64,000 nt of DNA from the NCBI GenBank assembly GCA_964580725.1, contig CAZOLV010000003.1, positions 57,767 to 121,766 of the forward strand. Reading direction: 5' to 3'. Below the pieces are notes generated by a model that saw only the letters and a list, made by a program, of their open reading frames with translations, had not been told where the DNA came from and ran no database searches. The stretch comes from Amarolinea sp964580725. Lineage in GTDB: Bacteria > Chloroflexota > Anaerolineae > SSC4 > Amarolineaceae. Below are positions 1 to 7,707 of this stretch, in pieces. A program made the translations under genes and the position numbers. Position 1 is the stretch's first letter; each line of letters starts with the position of its first letter.

Positions 1-261
1 TACTGGCTCGATGTCGCCGTCGCCCGCCTGCGCCAGGGGCGCTATCTGGAGCTCAACGACCTCGTCTTCCTAACCGTCCGCAATCACGACATCTATCACA
101 GCGGCAGCTTCCCCAACCGCGGCCTGGTTGTCATTCCCCACCGCTGGCTCCATCGCCCCGCCGCTGGCCCTCTTCAGGACAGCGGCTGGGTCGGCCAGGA
201 ACTCACCGCCAACGCCGCCACCTTCGCCGCCGCCCTTCCCCCTCCCCAAGACGCCGCATGA
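1..261 (+). CDS. C-terminal fragment of an unrecognised protein (5' end outside window)
   Basis: The first frame is open from base 1 and ends at TGA 259-261, giving the last 86 residues of a longer protein. I do not recognise the family. The visible part has a mixed hydrophobic/charged stretch (YWLDVAVARLRQGRYLELND, then NHDIYHSGSFPNRG) and an Ala/Pro-rich tail. Its stop overlaps the ATG of the next gene (ATGA), so it is very probably the preceding member of the same glycan operon. Being real coding sequence is supported by the overlap and by the C-ending codon pattern shared with its neighbours; function is unknown. Confidence 0.6.
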   Translation, partial: YWLDVAVARLRQGRYLELNDLVFLTVRNHDIYHSGSFPNRGLVVIPHRWLHRPAAGPLQDSGWVGQELTANAATFAAALPPPQDAA

Positions 262-1148
262 ACCGACTCGCACGCCTTCTGCCCTGGGCCGCCGCCCCGC
301 CCCCCCTTCTGCTCAACAGCCTGCCCAAATCCGGCACCCATCTTCTTTCCAAAGCCCTCGACCTCCTGCCCGGACTGCAGCGCGCCCCCCTGCACCTGGG
401 ACAGACCAGCGCCCATCGCCTCGTCCCAACACCCGACTCCGACAGGTCAGGCCGGCCGGGGCTGCCGCCCTCCTCCCCCTTGCTCGTCCCCATCGGCATT
501 GACTGGCCCCACCCCATCCCCCTCACCACCCTGCGCACCGCCCTACGCCGCATCGCCGCCGGCCAGTACGCCACCGCCCACCTCCCCTTTTCCCCCGCCC
601 TGGCCGTCCTCCTCCCCGAACTTGGCATGAAAAGCCTGCTCATGCTGCGCGATCCGCGCGACATCGTCGTCTCCCACGCCCGCCATGTCGCCCGCACCGC
701 CAAACACTTTCTCTCCCCCACCTACACCCCCCTCACCCCCGCCGAGCGCATCACCCTCTCCATCCGCGGACTCTCACCGCCGGCCGCCGCCCCTCATGAC
801 CCCCGCCTGCTCGACATTGGCGCCCGCTGTCGCAGCGTCCAGGGCTGGCTCGACCAGCCCTTCAACTACACCACCACCTTCGAGAAGCTGGTCGGCCCCC
901 AGGGCGGCGGCTCCCAAACTGCTCAGCGCCAGGAACTAACCGCCGTCGCCCACCATCTCGGCTTCTCCCTTCCCGAAGAACGCCTGGCCCATGTCGCCCG
1001 CCAACTCTTCGGCGGCACCAACACCTTCGACCGTGGCGCCATTGGCGCCTGGCGCCGCGAGTTCGACGCCAACCATCGCGCCCTTTTCAAGGAAATTGCC
1101 GGCCAACTTCTCATCGAATGGGGCTACGAGCAGGATCTCGACTGGTGA
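258..1148 (+). CDS. Sulfotransferase family protein (1 of 8)
   Basis: A 296-residue protein with the two hallmarks of PAPS-dependent sulfotransferases. Near the N-terminus is a 5'-phosphosulfate loop (NSLPKSGTHLL, about residues 20-30), and about residue 131 is a 3'-phosphate-binding segment (RDPRDIVVSH). Such enzymes transfer sulfate from PAPS to a hydroxyl or amine, here presumably on a sugar of the exopolysaccharide, in the cytoplasm. The start overlaps the upstream stop by ATGA and the 3' end overlaps the next, paralogous sulfotransferase by GTGA. Both paralogues share a C-terminal block (VGPQGGGS then GAWRREF or GAWRDAF), pointing to tandem duplication. Substrate cannot be read from sequence. 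Confidence 0.85.
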   Translation: MNRLARLLPWAAAPPPLLLNSLPKSGTHLLSKALDLLPGLQRAPLHLGQTSAHRLVPTPDSDRSGRPGLPPSSPLLVPIGIDWPHPIPLTTLRTALRRIAAGQYATAHLPFSPALAVLLPELGMKSLLMLRDPRDIVVSHARHVARTAKHFLSPTYTPLTPAERITLSIRGLSPPAAAPHDPRLLDIGARCRSVQGWLDQPFNYTTTFEKLVGPQGGGSQTAQRQELTAVAHHLGFSLPEERLAHVARQLFGGTNTFDRGAIGAWRREFDANHRALFKEIAGQLLIEWGYEQDLDW

Positions 1149-2038
1149 ACCGCCTTCTTTCTCGCCTTCGTTCTCGCCTTTCCCTCCCACGCCCTGAGCC
1201 TGCCGCAGGGCCTGCCCCCTTCCTGCTCAACAGCGTCCCCAAAGCCGGCACCAACCTGCTCTCGAAAACCGTTGGCCTGCTGCCTGGTGTGCGCAGCCCG
1301 CACGTTTCCTTTCTCCCCGCCGACGTGACTCGCCTGTTCCCCCCCGTTGCCGATCCCGCCCGCCCTCGTCTCCTCATCGGCGTTGGCGCCGATAGCCTGG
1401 TGGACGCCGACGCCGTCGAGCGCTATTTGCGCGCCCTGCAGCCCGGTCAGGCCGCCCGCGGCCATCTTCCCTATTCCCCCGCCCTGGCCGATCTCCTGCG
1501 CCGCCTACACCTGCGCAGCCTGCTCATCCTGCGCGACCCGCGCGACGTCGCCGTCTCGCACGTCAATTACGTCCTAACCAACCCCAACCATCGGCTCCAT
1601 GCCTGCTATCAGGCCCTCTCCCCCGACCAACGCCTCACCGCCACCATCCTGGGCCTGCCCGCTCCCCTCCCTCCCCCTGTCTCCCCCTCTCCCTTCCTGC
1701 TCGGTGTCGCCGCCCGCTTCGAGATGTTTCTCCCCTGGCTCTCGCAGCCCGACGTCTACACCACCCGCTTCGAAGCCCTCGTCGGCCCCCAAGGCGGCGG
1801 CAGCGAGACCGACCAACTGCATGCCCTGCGCGCCATCGCCCAACATCTCGACCTCCCCTGTGACGACGCCCTCCTGCAGCAGGTCGCCCGCCAGGCCTTT
1901 GGCGGCGTTCGCAACTTTCGCCGCGGCCTGGCTGGCGCCTGGCGTGATGCCTTTACCCCTGCCCACAAGGCCCAATTCAAGGCCGTCGCCGGCGATCTGC
2001 TCCAACTGCTTGCCTACGAAACCAACTATGACTGGTGA
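1145..2038 (+). CDS. Sulfotransferase family protein (2 of 8), paralogue of the preceding gene
   Basis: A 297-residue protein starting at GTG 1145, chosen because it gives a GTGA overlap and an N-terminus (VNRLLSRL) resembling the preceding paralogue (MNRLARLL); an in-frame start at 1118 would overlap far more. The 5'-PSB loop is NSVPKAGTNLL (about residues 29-39) and the 3'-PB segment LRDPRDVAVSH (about 129). It shares the VGPQGGGSETDQ and GAWRDAF blocks with its neighbour. The N-terminal linker between the start and the PSB loop contains a 21-bp hairpin repeat (1191-1211), so that linker is not conserved protein sequence. Likely role: sulfation of a second position or sugar in the same glycan (inference). 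Confidence 0.85.
   Translation: MNRLLSRLRSRLSLPRPEPAAGPAPFLLNSVPKAGTNLLSKTVGLLPGVRSPHVSFLPADVTRLFPPVADPARPRLLIGVGADSLVDADAVERYLRALQPGQAARGHLPYSPALADLLRRLHLRSLLILRDPRDVAVSHVNYVLTNPNHRLHACYQALSPDQRLTATILGLPAPLPPPVSPSPFLLGVAARFEMFLPWLSQPDVYTTRFEALVGPQGGGSETDQLHALRAIAQHLDLPCDDALLQQVARQAFGGVRNFRRGLAGAWRDAFTPAHKAQFKAVAGDLLQLLAYETNYDW
1191..1211 (+). repeat. 21-bp hairpin repeat, copy A
   Basis: Perfect 6-bp stem GCCCTG/CAGGGC around the loop AGCCTGCCG. It lies just after the start codon of a sulfotransferase gene, in the non-conserved linker before the PSB loop. Related copies are at 2718, 8388 and 9090. Confidence 0.7.
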
Positions 2039-3125
2039 ATTCCTGGGCGACCCGCTCATCTTCATCTTGTCGCAGCCGCGCGCCGGCTCCACCCTGCTGC
2101 AAACCCTGCTCGCTAATCATCCCCAAATCGCCACTGCTCCCGAACCCTGGCTGCTGTTGCACCCCATCTACGGCCTGCGCCATCACGGGCACCAGGCCGA
2201 GTTCAACAGCCAGTGGGCCTTCAAGGCCGTGCGCGCCTTCGCCGCCCCCCTCAGCGACGACCCCGCCGATCCCTTCGCTGCCTATCGCCAGGCCCTGCGC
2301 GCCTTTGCCGCCGTCCTCTACCGCGCCGCCCTCGCCCGCGCTCACAAGGACATCTTTCTCGACAAAACCCCCCGCTACTATTTCATCCTCCCCGAACTGC
2401 TCGATCTCTTCCCCCACGCCCGCTTCATCTTTCTCTTGCGCAACCCCCTGGCTGTGCTCTCCTCAATCCTGAACACCTGGGTCAAGGGTGACTGGCCCCG
2501 CCTGGCCGAGTTCGAAGCCGACCTGCGCCTGGCCCCCTGCCGCCTTGCCGATGCCATCCACACCCTCGGCGACGCCGCCATCGTCCTCCACTACGAGACT
2601 CTCGTCGCCGACCCAGTCGCCGCCCTGACCGCCCTCTACACCCGCCTGGGTCTCCCCCCGCCCCCCAACACCCTGCCGGTCTACGACCCCCGCGCCCCCC
2701 TCCCGACGCAGGGCGCCGCCCTGAGCTTGCCGCAGGACACCGCCCCCCGCCTGGGCGATCAGAGCGGCCTACAACAGCACGACCGCCCCGTCCCCGACCA
2801 TCTCGCCACCTGGCGCCAGCTCGCCGATCACCCCCAGACCCACGCCTTCGCCCTCGCCTACCTGGCCGATCTGGGCGACGATCTCATCGCCCGTCTCGGC
2901 TACGACCCCGCCGCCCTTCGCCAGGTCCTGTCCGCCCCCCCCGCTTCCGCCGCCGCCCCCCTCATCCCCTGGGAACTGGCCCTGTGCCCCCCCGCCCGCC
3001 GCACCCCCCGCCAACGTCTACAGATCGCCCGCGTCCAGGCCCTCCAACAAGACGGCCCCTGGCGCGGCCGCTGGCGCTTCCTGCGCCGCCACTGGCGCCC
3101 CCTCGCCCGCTCTCTCTTTCCCTGA
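2028..3125 (+). CDS. Sulfotransferase family protein (3 of 8)
   Basis: A 365-residue protein starting at ATG 2028, an 11-bp overlap with the previous gene. Motifs: PSB loop LSQPRAGSTLLQTLLANHPQ (from about residue 14), DKTPRYY (about 114), and 3'-PB segment FLLRNPLAVLSS (about 135). This is the Sulfotransfer_3-like layout, with 'xKTP' between the two motifs, and differs from the first two genes. The C-terminal 60 residues are Pro/Arg-rich (PPARRTPRQR, then RWRFLRRHWRPLARSLFP) and probably not part of the fold. A 21-bp hairpin repeat (2718-2738) encodes ALSLPQD in a loop of the protein. Presumed cytoplasmic glycan sulfation; acceptor unknown. Confidence 0.85.
   Translation: MTGEFLGDPLIFILSQPRAGSTLLQTLLANHPQIATAPEPWLLLHPIYGLRHHGHQAEFNSQWAFKAVRAFAAPLSDDPADPFAAYRQALRAFAAVLYRAALARAHKDIFLDKTPRYYFILPELLDLFPHARFIFLLRNPLAVLSSILNTWVKGDWPRLAEFEADLRLAPCRLADAIHTLGDAAIVLHYETLVADPVAALTALYTRLGLPPPPNTLPVYDPRAPLPTQGAALSLPQDTAPRLGDQSGLQQHDRPVPDHLATWRQLADHPQTHAFALAYLADLGDDLIARLGYDPAALRQVLSAPPASAAAPLIPWELALCPPARRTPRQRLQIARVQALQQDGPWRGRWRFLRRHWRPLARSLFP
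2718..2738 (+). repeat. 21-bp hairpin repeat, copy B
   Basis: Same element as 1191-1211 with loop AGCTTGCCG. The outer stem is imperfect here (CCTG/CAGG intact, next pair mismatched). It encodes ALSLPQD inside a sulfotransferase. Confidence 0.6.
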
Positions 3126-3134
3126 GCAACCATC

Positions 3135-4277
3135 ATGCCGCCTTCAACCGCCCTACCTCCCCCGCCCGCCGGCAAACACGGCTGGCCCTGGACCGCACCA
3201 TCGCCTCCTCTTCACCCCCCGTTCGAAGCAGACGCCTGGCCCCTCGTCACCATCGTCACCCCCTCCTACCAACAGGCGCCCTTCCTCGAAGAGACCCTGC
3301 GTTCCGTCCTGCTGCAGGACTACCCTAACCTGGAATACATCGTTCTGGACGGCGGCAGCCGCGACGGCAGCCTTGCCATCATCCAGCGTTACGCCCCCTG
3401 GCTCGCCCACTGGGTCAGCCAGCCCGACGGCGGCCAGGCCCACGCCCTTGACGCCGGTTTTCGGCGCGCCCGCGGCCAGTTCGTCGCCTGGCTCAACTCC
3501 GACGACCTTCTGCTCCCCGGCGCCCTGGCGCGCATGGTCGCCGCTCTCCAGGCCAACCCCGCCGCCACGCTCGTGCATGGCCTTTGCCAGTACATCGACG
3601 AGACCGGCCGCATCGTCAAGACACCGGCAGAGCGCAAAAGCGGCGGCATCCCCACCGCCTCCCCCTCGTTGGCCCACCTCCTGGAACATGGCGGCGTCAT
3701 TCGCCAACCCACCGTGCTCATCCGTCATGCCCCCCTTGCCCGCGCCGGCTACCTCGATCCTTCTTTGCACTACGGCATGGACTACGATCTTTGGATTCGT
3801 TTGCGCCAACAAGGCCCCTTCGCCTTTCTTGGCGCCCCCCCCCTTGCCCGTTTTCGCCTGCAGCCCGCCGCCAAGACTCACGCCCTCCCCCTCCCCATGA
3901 TCGGCGAAATCTACACCATCTCACACCGTCATGGCGGCAGTGGCCTCGCCCCCGCCTTGCGCACCCTGCGCCTGCGCTGGCACGATCTGGCCCAACACCA
4001 GCCCGCCGCCTGGCCTGGCTGTCTGCTCGACGAACTCGCCTCCCCCGCCTTTCGCGCCCTGCCCGGCCCCCTGCGCGCCGCCGCCCAACCCCTCGCCACC
4101 GAACTCCTGCTCAGCCAGGGCTTCCGCCTTGCCGCCTCCCCCGCCGGCCCCCCAACCCCCTTTGGCGCCCAGGGACGCGCCTGCCTGCGCCGCGCCCTTC
4201 GTCGCCGGCCGCAGCTCATCCTCAACCGCGGCCTGCTCGCCATCCTCCTCCGTCCCCCCACACGAGCCAACTCATGA
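3135..4277 (+). CDS. Glycosyltransferase family 2
   Basis: A 380-residue GT-A fold glycosyltransferase that would add one sugar from an NDP-sugar to the growing glycan. After a Pro-rich N-terminus the GT2 core begins at about residue 36 (LVTIVTPSYQQAPFLEETL), with VLDGGSRDGS (nucleotide binding), WLNSDD (metal-binding DxD-like) and YGMDYDLWIRL (the ED/DD-W catalytic region). The last 35 residues carry a helical RRRPQLILNRGLLAILL module that recurs in other proteins of this cluster. It starts 9 bp after a sulfotransferase and overlaps the next gene by ATGA. Confidence 0.88.
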   Translation: MPPSTALPPPPAGKHGWPWTAPSPPLHPPFEADAWPLVTIVTPSYQQAPFLEETLRSVLLQDYPNLEYIVLDGGSRDGSLAIIQRYAPWLAHWVSQPDGGQAHALDAGFRRARGQFVAWLNSDDLLLPGALARMVAALQANPAATLVHGLCQYIDETGRIVKTPAERKSGGIPTASPSLAHLLEHGGVIRQPTVLIRHAPLARAGYLDPSLHYGMDYDLWIRLRQQGPFAFLGAPPLARFRLQPAAKTHALPLPMIGEIYTISHRHGGSGLAPALRTLRLRWHDLAQHQPAAWPGCLLDELASPAFRALPGPLRAAAQPLATELLLSQGFRLAASPAGPPTPFGAQGRACLRRALRRRPQLILNRGLLAILLRPPTRANS

Positions 4278-5971
4278 GCCTGCCACTCCTCATCGCCGGC
4301 TTCGACGCCGCCTGTTGGGAATACATCGTCCCCTGGCTGCAAGAGGGCGCCCTACCCAACCTGGCCCGCCTGCTCCAACAGGGACGCCCCGGTATCCTCC
4401 GCTCCACCATGCCCGCCCTCACCCCCGTCGCCTGGGCCACCCTCGCCACCGGCTACAACCCTGGCCGCCACGGCGTCTTCGAATGGAACCGCCTGACGCA
4501 CGACGCCGGCGGCGCCCCCCGCCTGCGCCTTCACACCTCCCACACCCTCCAGGGCACACCCTTCTGGCGTCGCCTTGACACCCACGGCCTGCGCGTTGGC
4601 CTCATCAACATCCCCCTCACCTTCCCCCCGCAACCGCTCGACGGCTGCGTCCTCTGCGGCTACCCCCTGCACGATCCACAGCGTCGCTACCTCTACCCCC
4701 CCGACCTCCTGCCCGCCCTGGAGGCCGAATTTGGCCCCTACGAGCCGGGCCACCTCGAAGGTATGTTGGCCGAGGGCGCCGACTGGTACGCCGCCGACCT
4801 GCGCGCCCAAGAGTTCCAGGTCGCCGCCGCTATTCGTCTGACCAACCAGTTGCAGCTCCACGTCCTCGCCATCAACCTCATGCTGCCCGATCACGCCAAT
4901 CACCTGGCCCGCGACATGCACGGCGTACGCCAGGCCTACATTGACAGCGACCGTCACCTCGGCCAACTCCTGGCCGCCCTGCAGCCGCACAACCTCATCC
5001 TGCTCTCCGACCACGGCTCGCGCCGTATCCAGGGCAAGTTCTACATCAACCAATGGCTGCACGAACAGGGCCTCCTCACCTGGACCCCCCGCCCCGCCGC
5101 CGATCCCGCCGGCGACCTGAACTGGCTCTTGCTCCAGGCCCTGCGCGACCGGCATCTTCCCGCCCCTCTGGAAAAAATCACGCGCAACGCCCTGCGCCGC
5201 CTGCTGCCACAGCGTAACGGCGCTCTGTCCCCCTGGGCCGCCCGCTTGCTCGCCCGCCTTGCCCCCGCCGCCTACCGCGCCTACGCCTTCGACTCCCAAC
5301 CAGACTGGGCGCGCTCCCGCTTCTTCTCCTTCGGCTCGCTCATCTATGAAACCGCCGCCGGCCAACCTCCCGGCTCATCCCCCACCGCCGCCGACCTGCG
5401 CGCCCGCCTGCTTGCCCTACGTGACCCCGCCGGCAAGCCCGTCTTCCGCGACGTCATCCCCTCCGCTGACATCTTCCACGGCCCGCAGCTCAGCGAAGCC
5501 CCCGCCCTCATCCTGGACACCTTCAGCCCCACCCTCGACTGGAGCCTTGCCTTCGCCCCCAACTATCGCACCGACGGCGCTTTCCTGCGCAGCGACGACA
5601 GCGGCTTCAACTGGCGCGGCGAACACAGCCGCGACGGCATCTTCGTCTTCCACGGCCCCGCCTTCGCTGCCACCGATAGCACGAGCGCCAGTACGAGCCT
5701 CGACCCGACCAACCTGGTCAACCTCCCCGTCGCCGATCTGGCCTCCATCCCCGCCACCGTCCTGCACCTCTGCGGCATCCCCATTCCCCCCGACTACGAC
5801 GGCCGCGTCCTGCACGAATTCCTGGCCCCCACTGCCCCCCTCATCCGTGCGCCGGTCCCCTCCCCGCTTCCCGACCTGGCCCCACCCCCCAGCGACCCTG
5901 GCGCCCCCATCAGCCCGGCCGAAGAAGCTCTCATCGCCGAACAATTGCGCGCCCTCGGCTACGTAGACTGA
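4274..5971 (+). CDS. Alkaline-phosphatase-superfamily phosphodiesterase (type I phosphodiesterase/nucleotide pyrophosphatase-like)
   Basis: A 565-residue protein. The N-terminal metal site is LLIAGFDAACW (Asp about 11), the nucleophile region PALTPVAWATLATG (Thr about 50), then GRHGVFEW, and a distal metal-binding LLSDHGSRRI (about 244). A Thr nucleophile is typical of the Phosphodiest (PF01663) branch rather than of formylglycine sulfatases. There is no signal peptide, so it may act in the cytoplasm on nucleotide-linked or lipid-linked intermediates (inference). It ends in LRALGYVD, almost the same tail as the sulfatase-like domain encoded at 7704-10571. The ATG overlaps the upstream GT2 stop, and the next gene starts 2 bp after its stop. 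Confidence 0.85.
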   Translation: MSLPLLIAGFDAACWEYIVPWLQEGALPNLARLLQQGRPGILRSTMPALTPVAWATLATGYNPGRHGVFEWNRLTHDAGGAPRLRLHTSHTLQGTPFWRRLDTHGLRVGLINIPLTFPPQPLDGCVLCGYPLHDPQRRYLYPPDLLPALEAEFGPYEPGHLEGMLAEGADWYAADLRAQEFQVAAAIRLTNQLQLHVLAINLMLPDHANHLARDMHGVRQAYIDSDRHLGQLLAALQPHNLILLSDHGSRRIQGKFYINQWLHEQGLLTWTPRPAADPAGDLNWLLLQALRDRHLPAPLEKITRNALRRLLPQRNGALSPWAARLLARLAPAAYRAYAFDSQPDWARSRFFSFGSLIYETAAGQPPGSSPTAADLRARLLALRDPAGKPVFRDVIPSADIFHGPQLSEAPALILDTFSPTLDWSLAFAPNYRTDGAFLRSDDSGFNWRGEHSRDGIFVFHGPAFAATDSTSASTSLDPTNLVNLPVADLASIPATVLHLCGIPIPPDYDGRVLHEFLAPTAPLIRAPVPSPLPDLAPPPSDPGAPISPAEEALIAEQLRALGYVD

Positions 5972-5973
5972 AC

Positions 5974-7707
5974 GTGACGCCTACGCTCTCCATTTTTCTC
6001 ATCGTTCCTCCCGCCAGCCGCCCCGACTGGCTCCTGGCCAGCCTGCGCCAACTGATCGCCCGCCCCGACCTGGAACTGCTTGTCGCCAGCGCCCCCGACG
6101 CCTTCGACCTCATCGTTCCCTTTGCCGCCCACCTGCGCCTCTGGCGCGCCGGGCAGACCGCAGATTTCGACCCCGCCTCCCTCTTTCCCGACCTGGCCCA
6201 GCTCGCCCGCGGCCAGCTCTTCACCTGGTTTTGGCCCGGCATGTTCGTCCCCCCGCCCGCCGCCCTGAGCCTGCTGCACGACAATACCCCCTGCCTGCCT
6301 GGCCATTGCCTGCCCATCCCCGAAGGGCAGTTCGACTCGACGCCCGACCCGACCATCCCCCCGCCCGCCAGCCACCTGAACACAGGGCACCCCGCCCTCC
6401 TTCACCTCTACCTGCGCCCCGCCCTCCTGGCCCAACATCCCCTCCCCGACTTCCGCCTGGTCTTCGCCAGTCATCTCGACTACCACCTGCGCCTGTTCCA
6501 ACCTGCTCTGCCCCCCTCTCTCCCCTGCCTTGCCCTCGACTGGCGCTGGAGTCAAGGCGCCATCGTCCAGCCCCCCCTTCCCCTGCTCACCGAAATGGAG
6601 TCCGTTTTGCGCCAACACCGGCAGCCCACCCACGAACCGCTGCGTCAACTCTTCGTGGCCCGCTGGCAGGCCGCCCAACGCCAATGGCCCCATCCCCAAC
6701 TGGCCGCCCGTGAAGCCCTGGACGAAGCCGCCCGCCTACCCGCCTCCTTGCGCCCCGCCGCTCGCCAGGCCCTGGCCGTGCGTGACTGGGGACAGGCCGC
6801 CTTCGACGCTCTACAGCGTTTCGACCTGCGCACCGCCGCCCGCGCCGTCCGCCAACGGCCCGCCCTCCTGCGCAATCGCGGCCTCTACGTTCTCTTCTTG
6901 CGCATCTGGACACAACGCTGCCTGCTCCAGCCGCTGCGCGCCTGGCCCGATTTTCTCATCATCGGCGCCCAACGCAGCGGCACCACCTCGCTCTACAACT
7001 ACCTGGCCGCCCATCCCCATGTGGCGCCGGTGCGCGAAAAAGAACTGCACTTTTTCGACCTGCAGCAGGCCAACGGTCCCGGCTGGTACCGCACCCATTT
7101 CCCCCTGCGCACCCGCCGTCCCCGCCAACGCAGCGGTGAAGCCACACCCATGTACCTCTTTCACCCCCGCGCCCCCGTCGCCGTCCATCGCCTGTTGCCC
7201 CACGTCAGGCTCATCGTTCTGCTTCGTGACCCGGTGCAGCGCGCCTACTCCCATTTTCAACTGGAGCGCAACCTGGCGCATGGCCCCGCCGAGTCGCTCT
7301 CCTTCGCCGCCGCCGTCGAAGCCGAAACCGCCCGCCTGGCCGGCGAACGTGAAAAAATGCTCGCCAACCCCGCTTTTCTCAGCTTCCCCGCCATCAATTT
7401 TTCCTATCTGGCCCGCGGCCTCTACGTAGATCAAATCCAGGCCTGGCGTCAATTCTTTCCCCCCGACCAGATGCTCATCCTGCGCAGCGAAGATTTCTAC
7501 GAACGCCCCGCCGCCATCTTCCAACAGACCCTCGACTTCCTCGCACTGCCCGCCTGGCAGCCCGATGCCTTTCGTCCCTTCAACCGGCGTGAAACCGGCG
7601 CCCCGCTCGATCCTGCCCTGCAGCAGCGCCTGCGTGACTTCTTTCGTCCGCACAACCAGCGCCTGGCCCAGTTGCTTGGGCGCGATTTCGCCTGGGACGA
7701 CGCATGA
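5974..7707 (+). CDS. Fusion: degenerate glycosyltransferase-like N-domain plus sulfotransferase
   Basis: A 577-residue protein starting at GTG 5974. Residues 1 to about 310 begin like a GT2 domain (LSIFLIVPPASRPDWLLASL) but lack a clear DxD, and end with the helical module RQRPALLRNRGLYVLFLRIW, which elsewhere in this cluster closes GT2 domains. Residues about 325-577 are a sulfotransferase of the heparan-sulfate/NodH-like type: PSB loop FLIIGAQRSGTTSLYNYL, then KELHFFD, and 3'-PB LLRDPVQRAYSHFQLE (about 413). It probably sulfates a glycan, with the N-domain serving as acceptor binding or being a decayed transferase (inference). It overlaps the next gene by ATGA. Confidence 0.83.
   Translation: MTPTLSIFLIVPPASRPDWLLASLRQLIARPDLELLVASAPDAFDLIVPFAAHLRLWRAGQTADFDPASLFPDLAQLARGQLFTWFWPGMFVPPPAALSLLHDNTPCLPGHCLPIPEGQFDSTPDPTIPPPASHLNTGHPALLHLYLRPALLAQHPLPDFRLVFASHLDYHLRLFQPALPPSLPCLALDWRWSQGAIVQPPLPLLTEMESVLRQHRQPTHEPLRQLFVARWQAAQRQWPHPQLAAREALDEAARLPASLRPAARQALAVRDWGQAAFDALQRFDLRTAARAVRQRPALLRNRGLYVLFLRIWTQRCLLQPLRAWPDFLIIGAQRSGTTSLYNYLAAHPHVAPVREKELHFFDLQQANGPGWYRTHFPLRTRRPRQRSGEATPMYLFHPRAPVAVHRLLPHVRLIVLLRDPVQRAYSHFQLERNLAHGPAESLSFAAAVEAETARLAGEREKMLANPAFLSFPAINFSYLARGLYVDQIQAWRQFFPPDQMLILRSEDFYERPAAIFQQTLDFLALPAWQPDAFRPFNRRETGAPLDPALQQRLRDFFRPHNQRLAQLLGRDFAWDDA

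Noticed and set aside
6264..6284. Possible fifth copy of the 21-bp hairpin (GCCCTGAGCCTGCTGCACGA)
   Set aside because: The 3' arm does not pair with the 5' arm and the residues fit the surrounding protein; chance similarity is likely.
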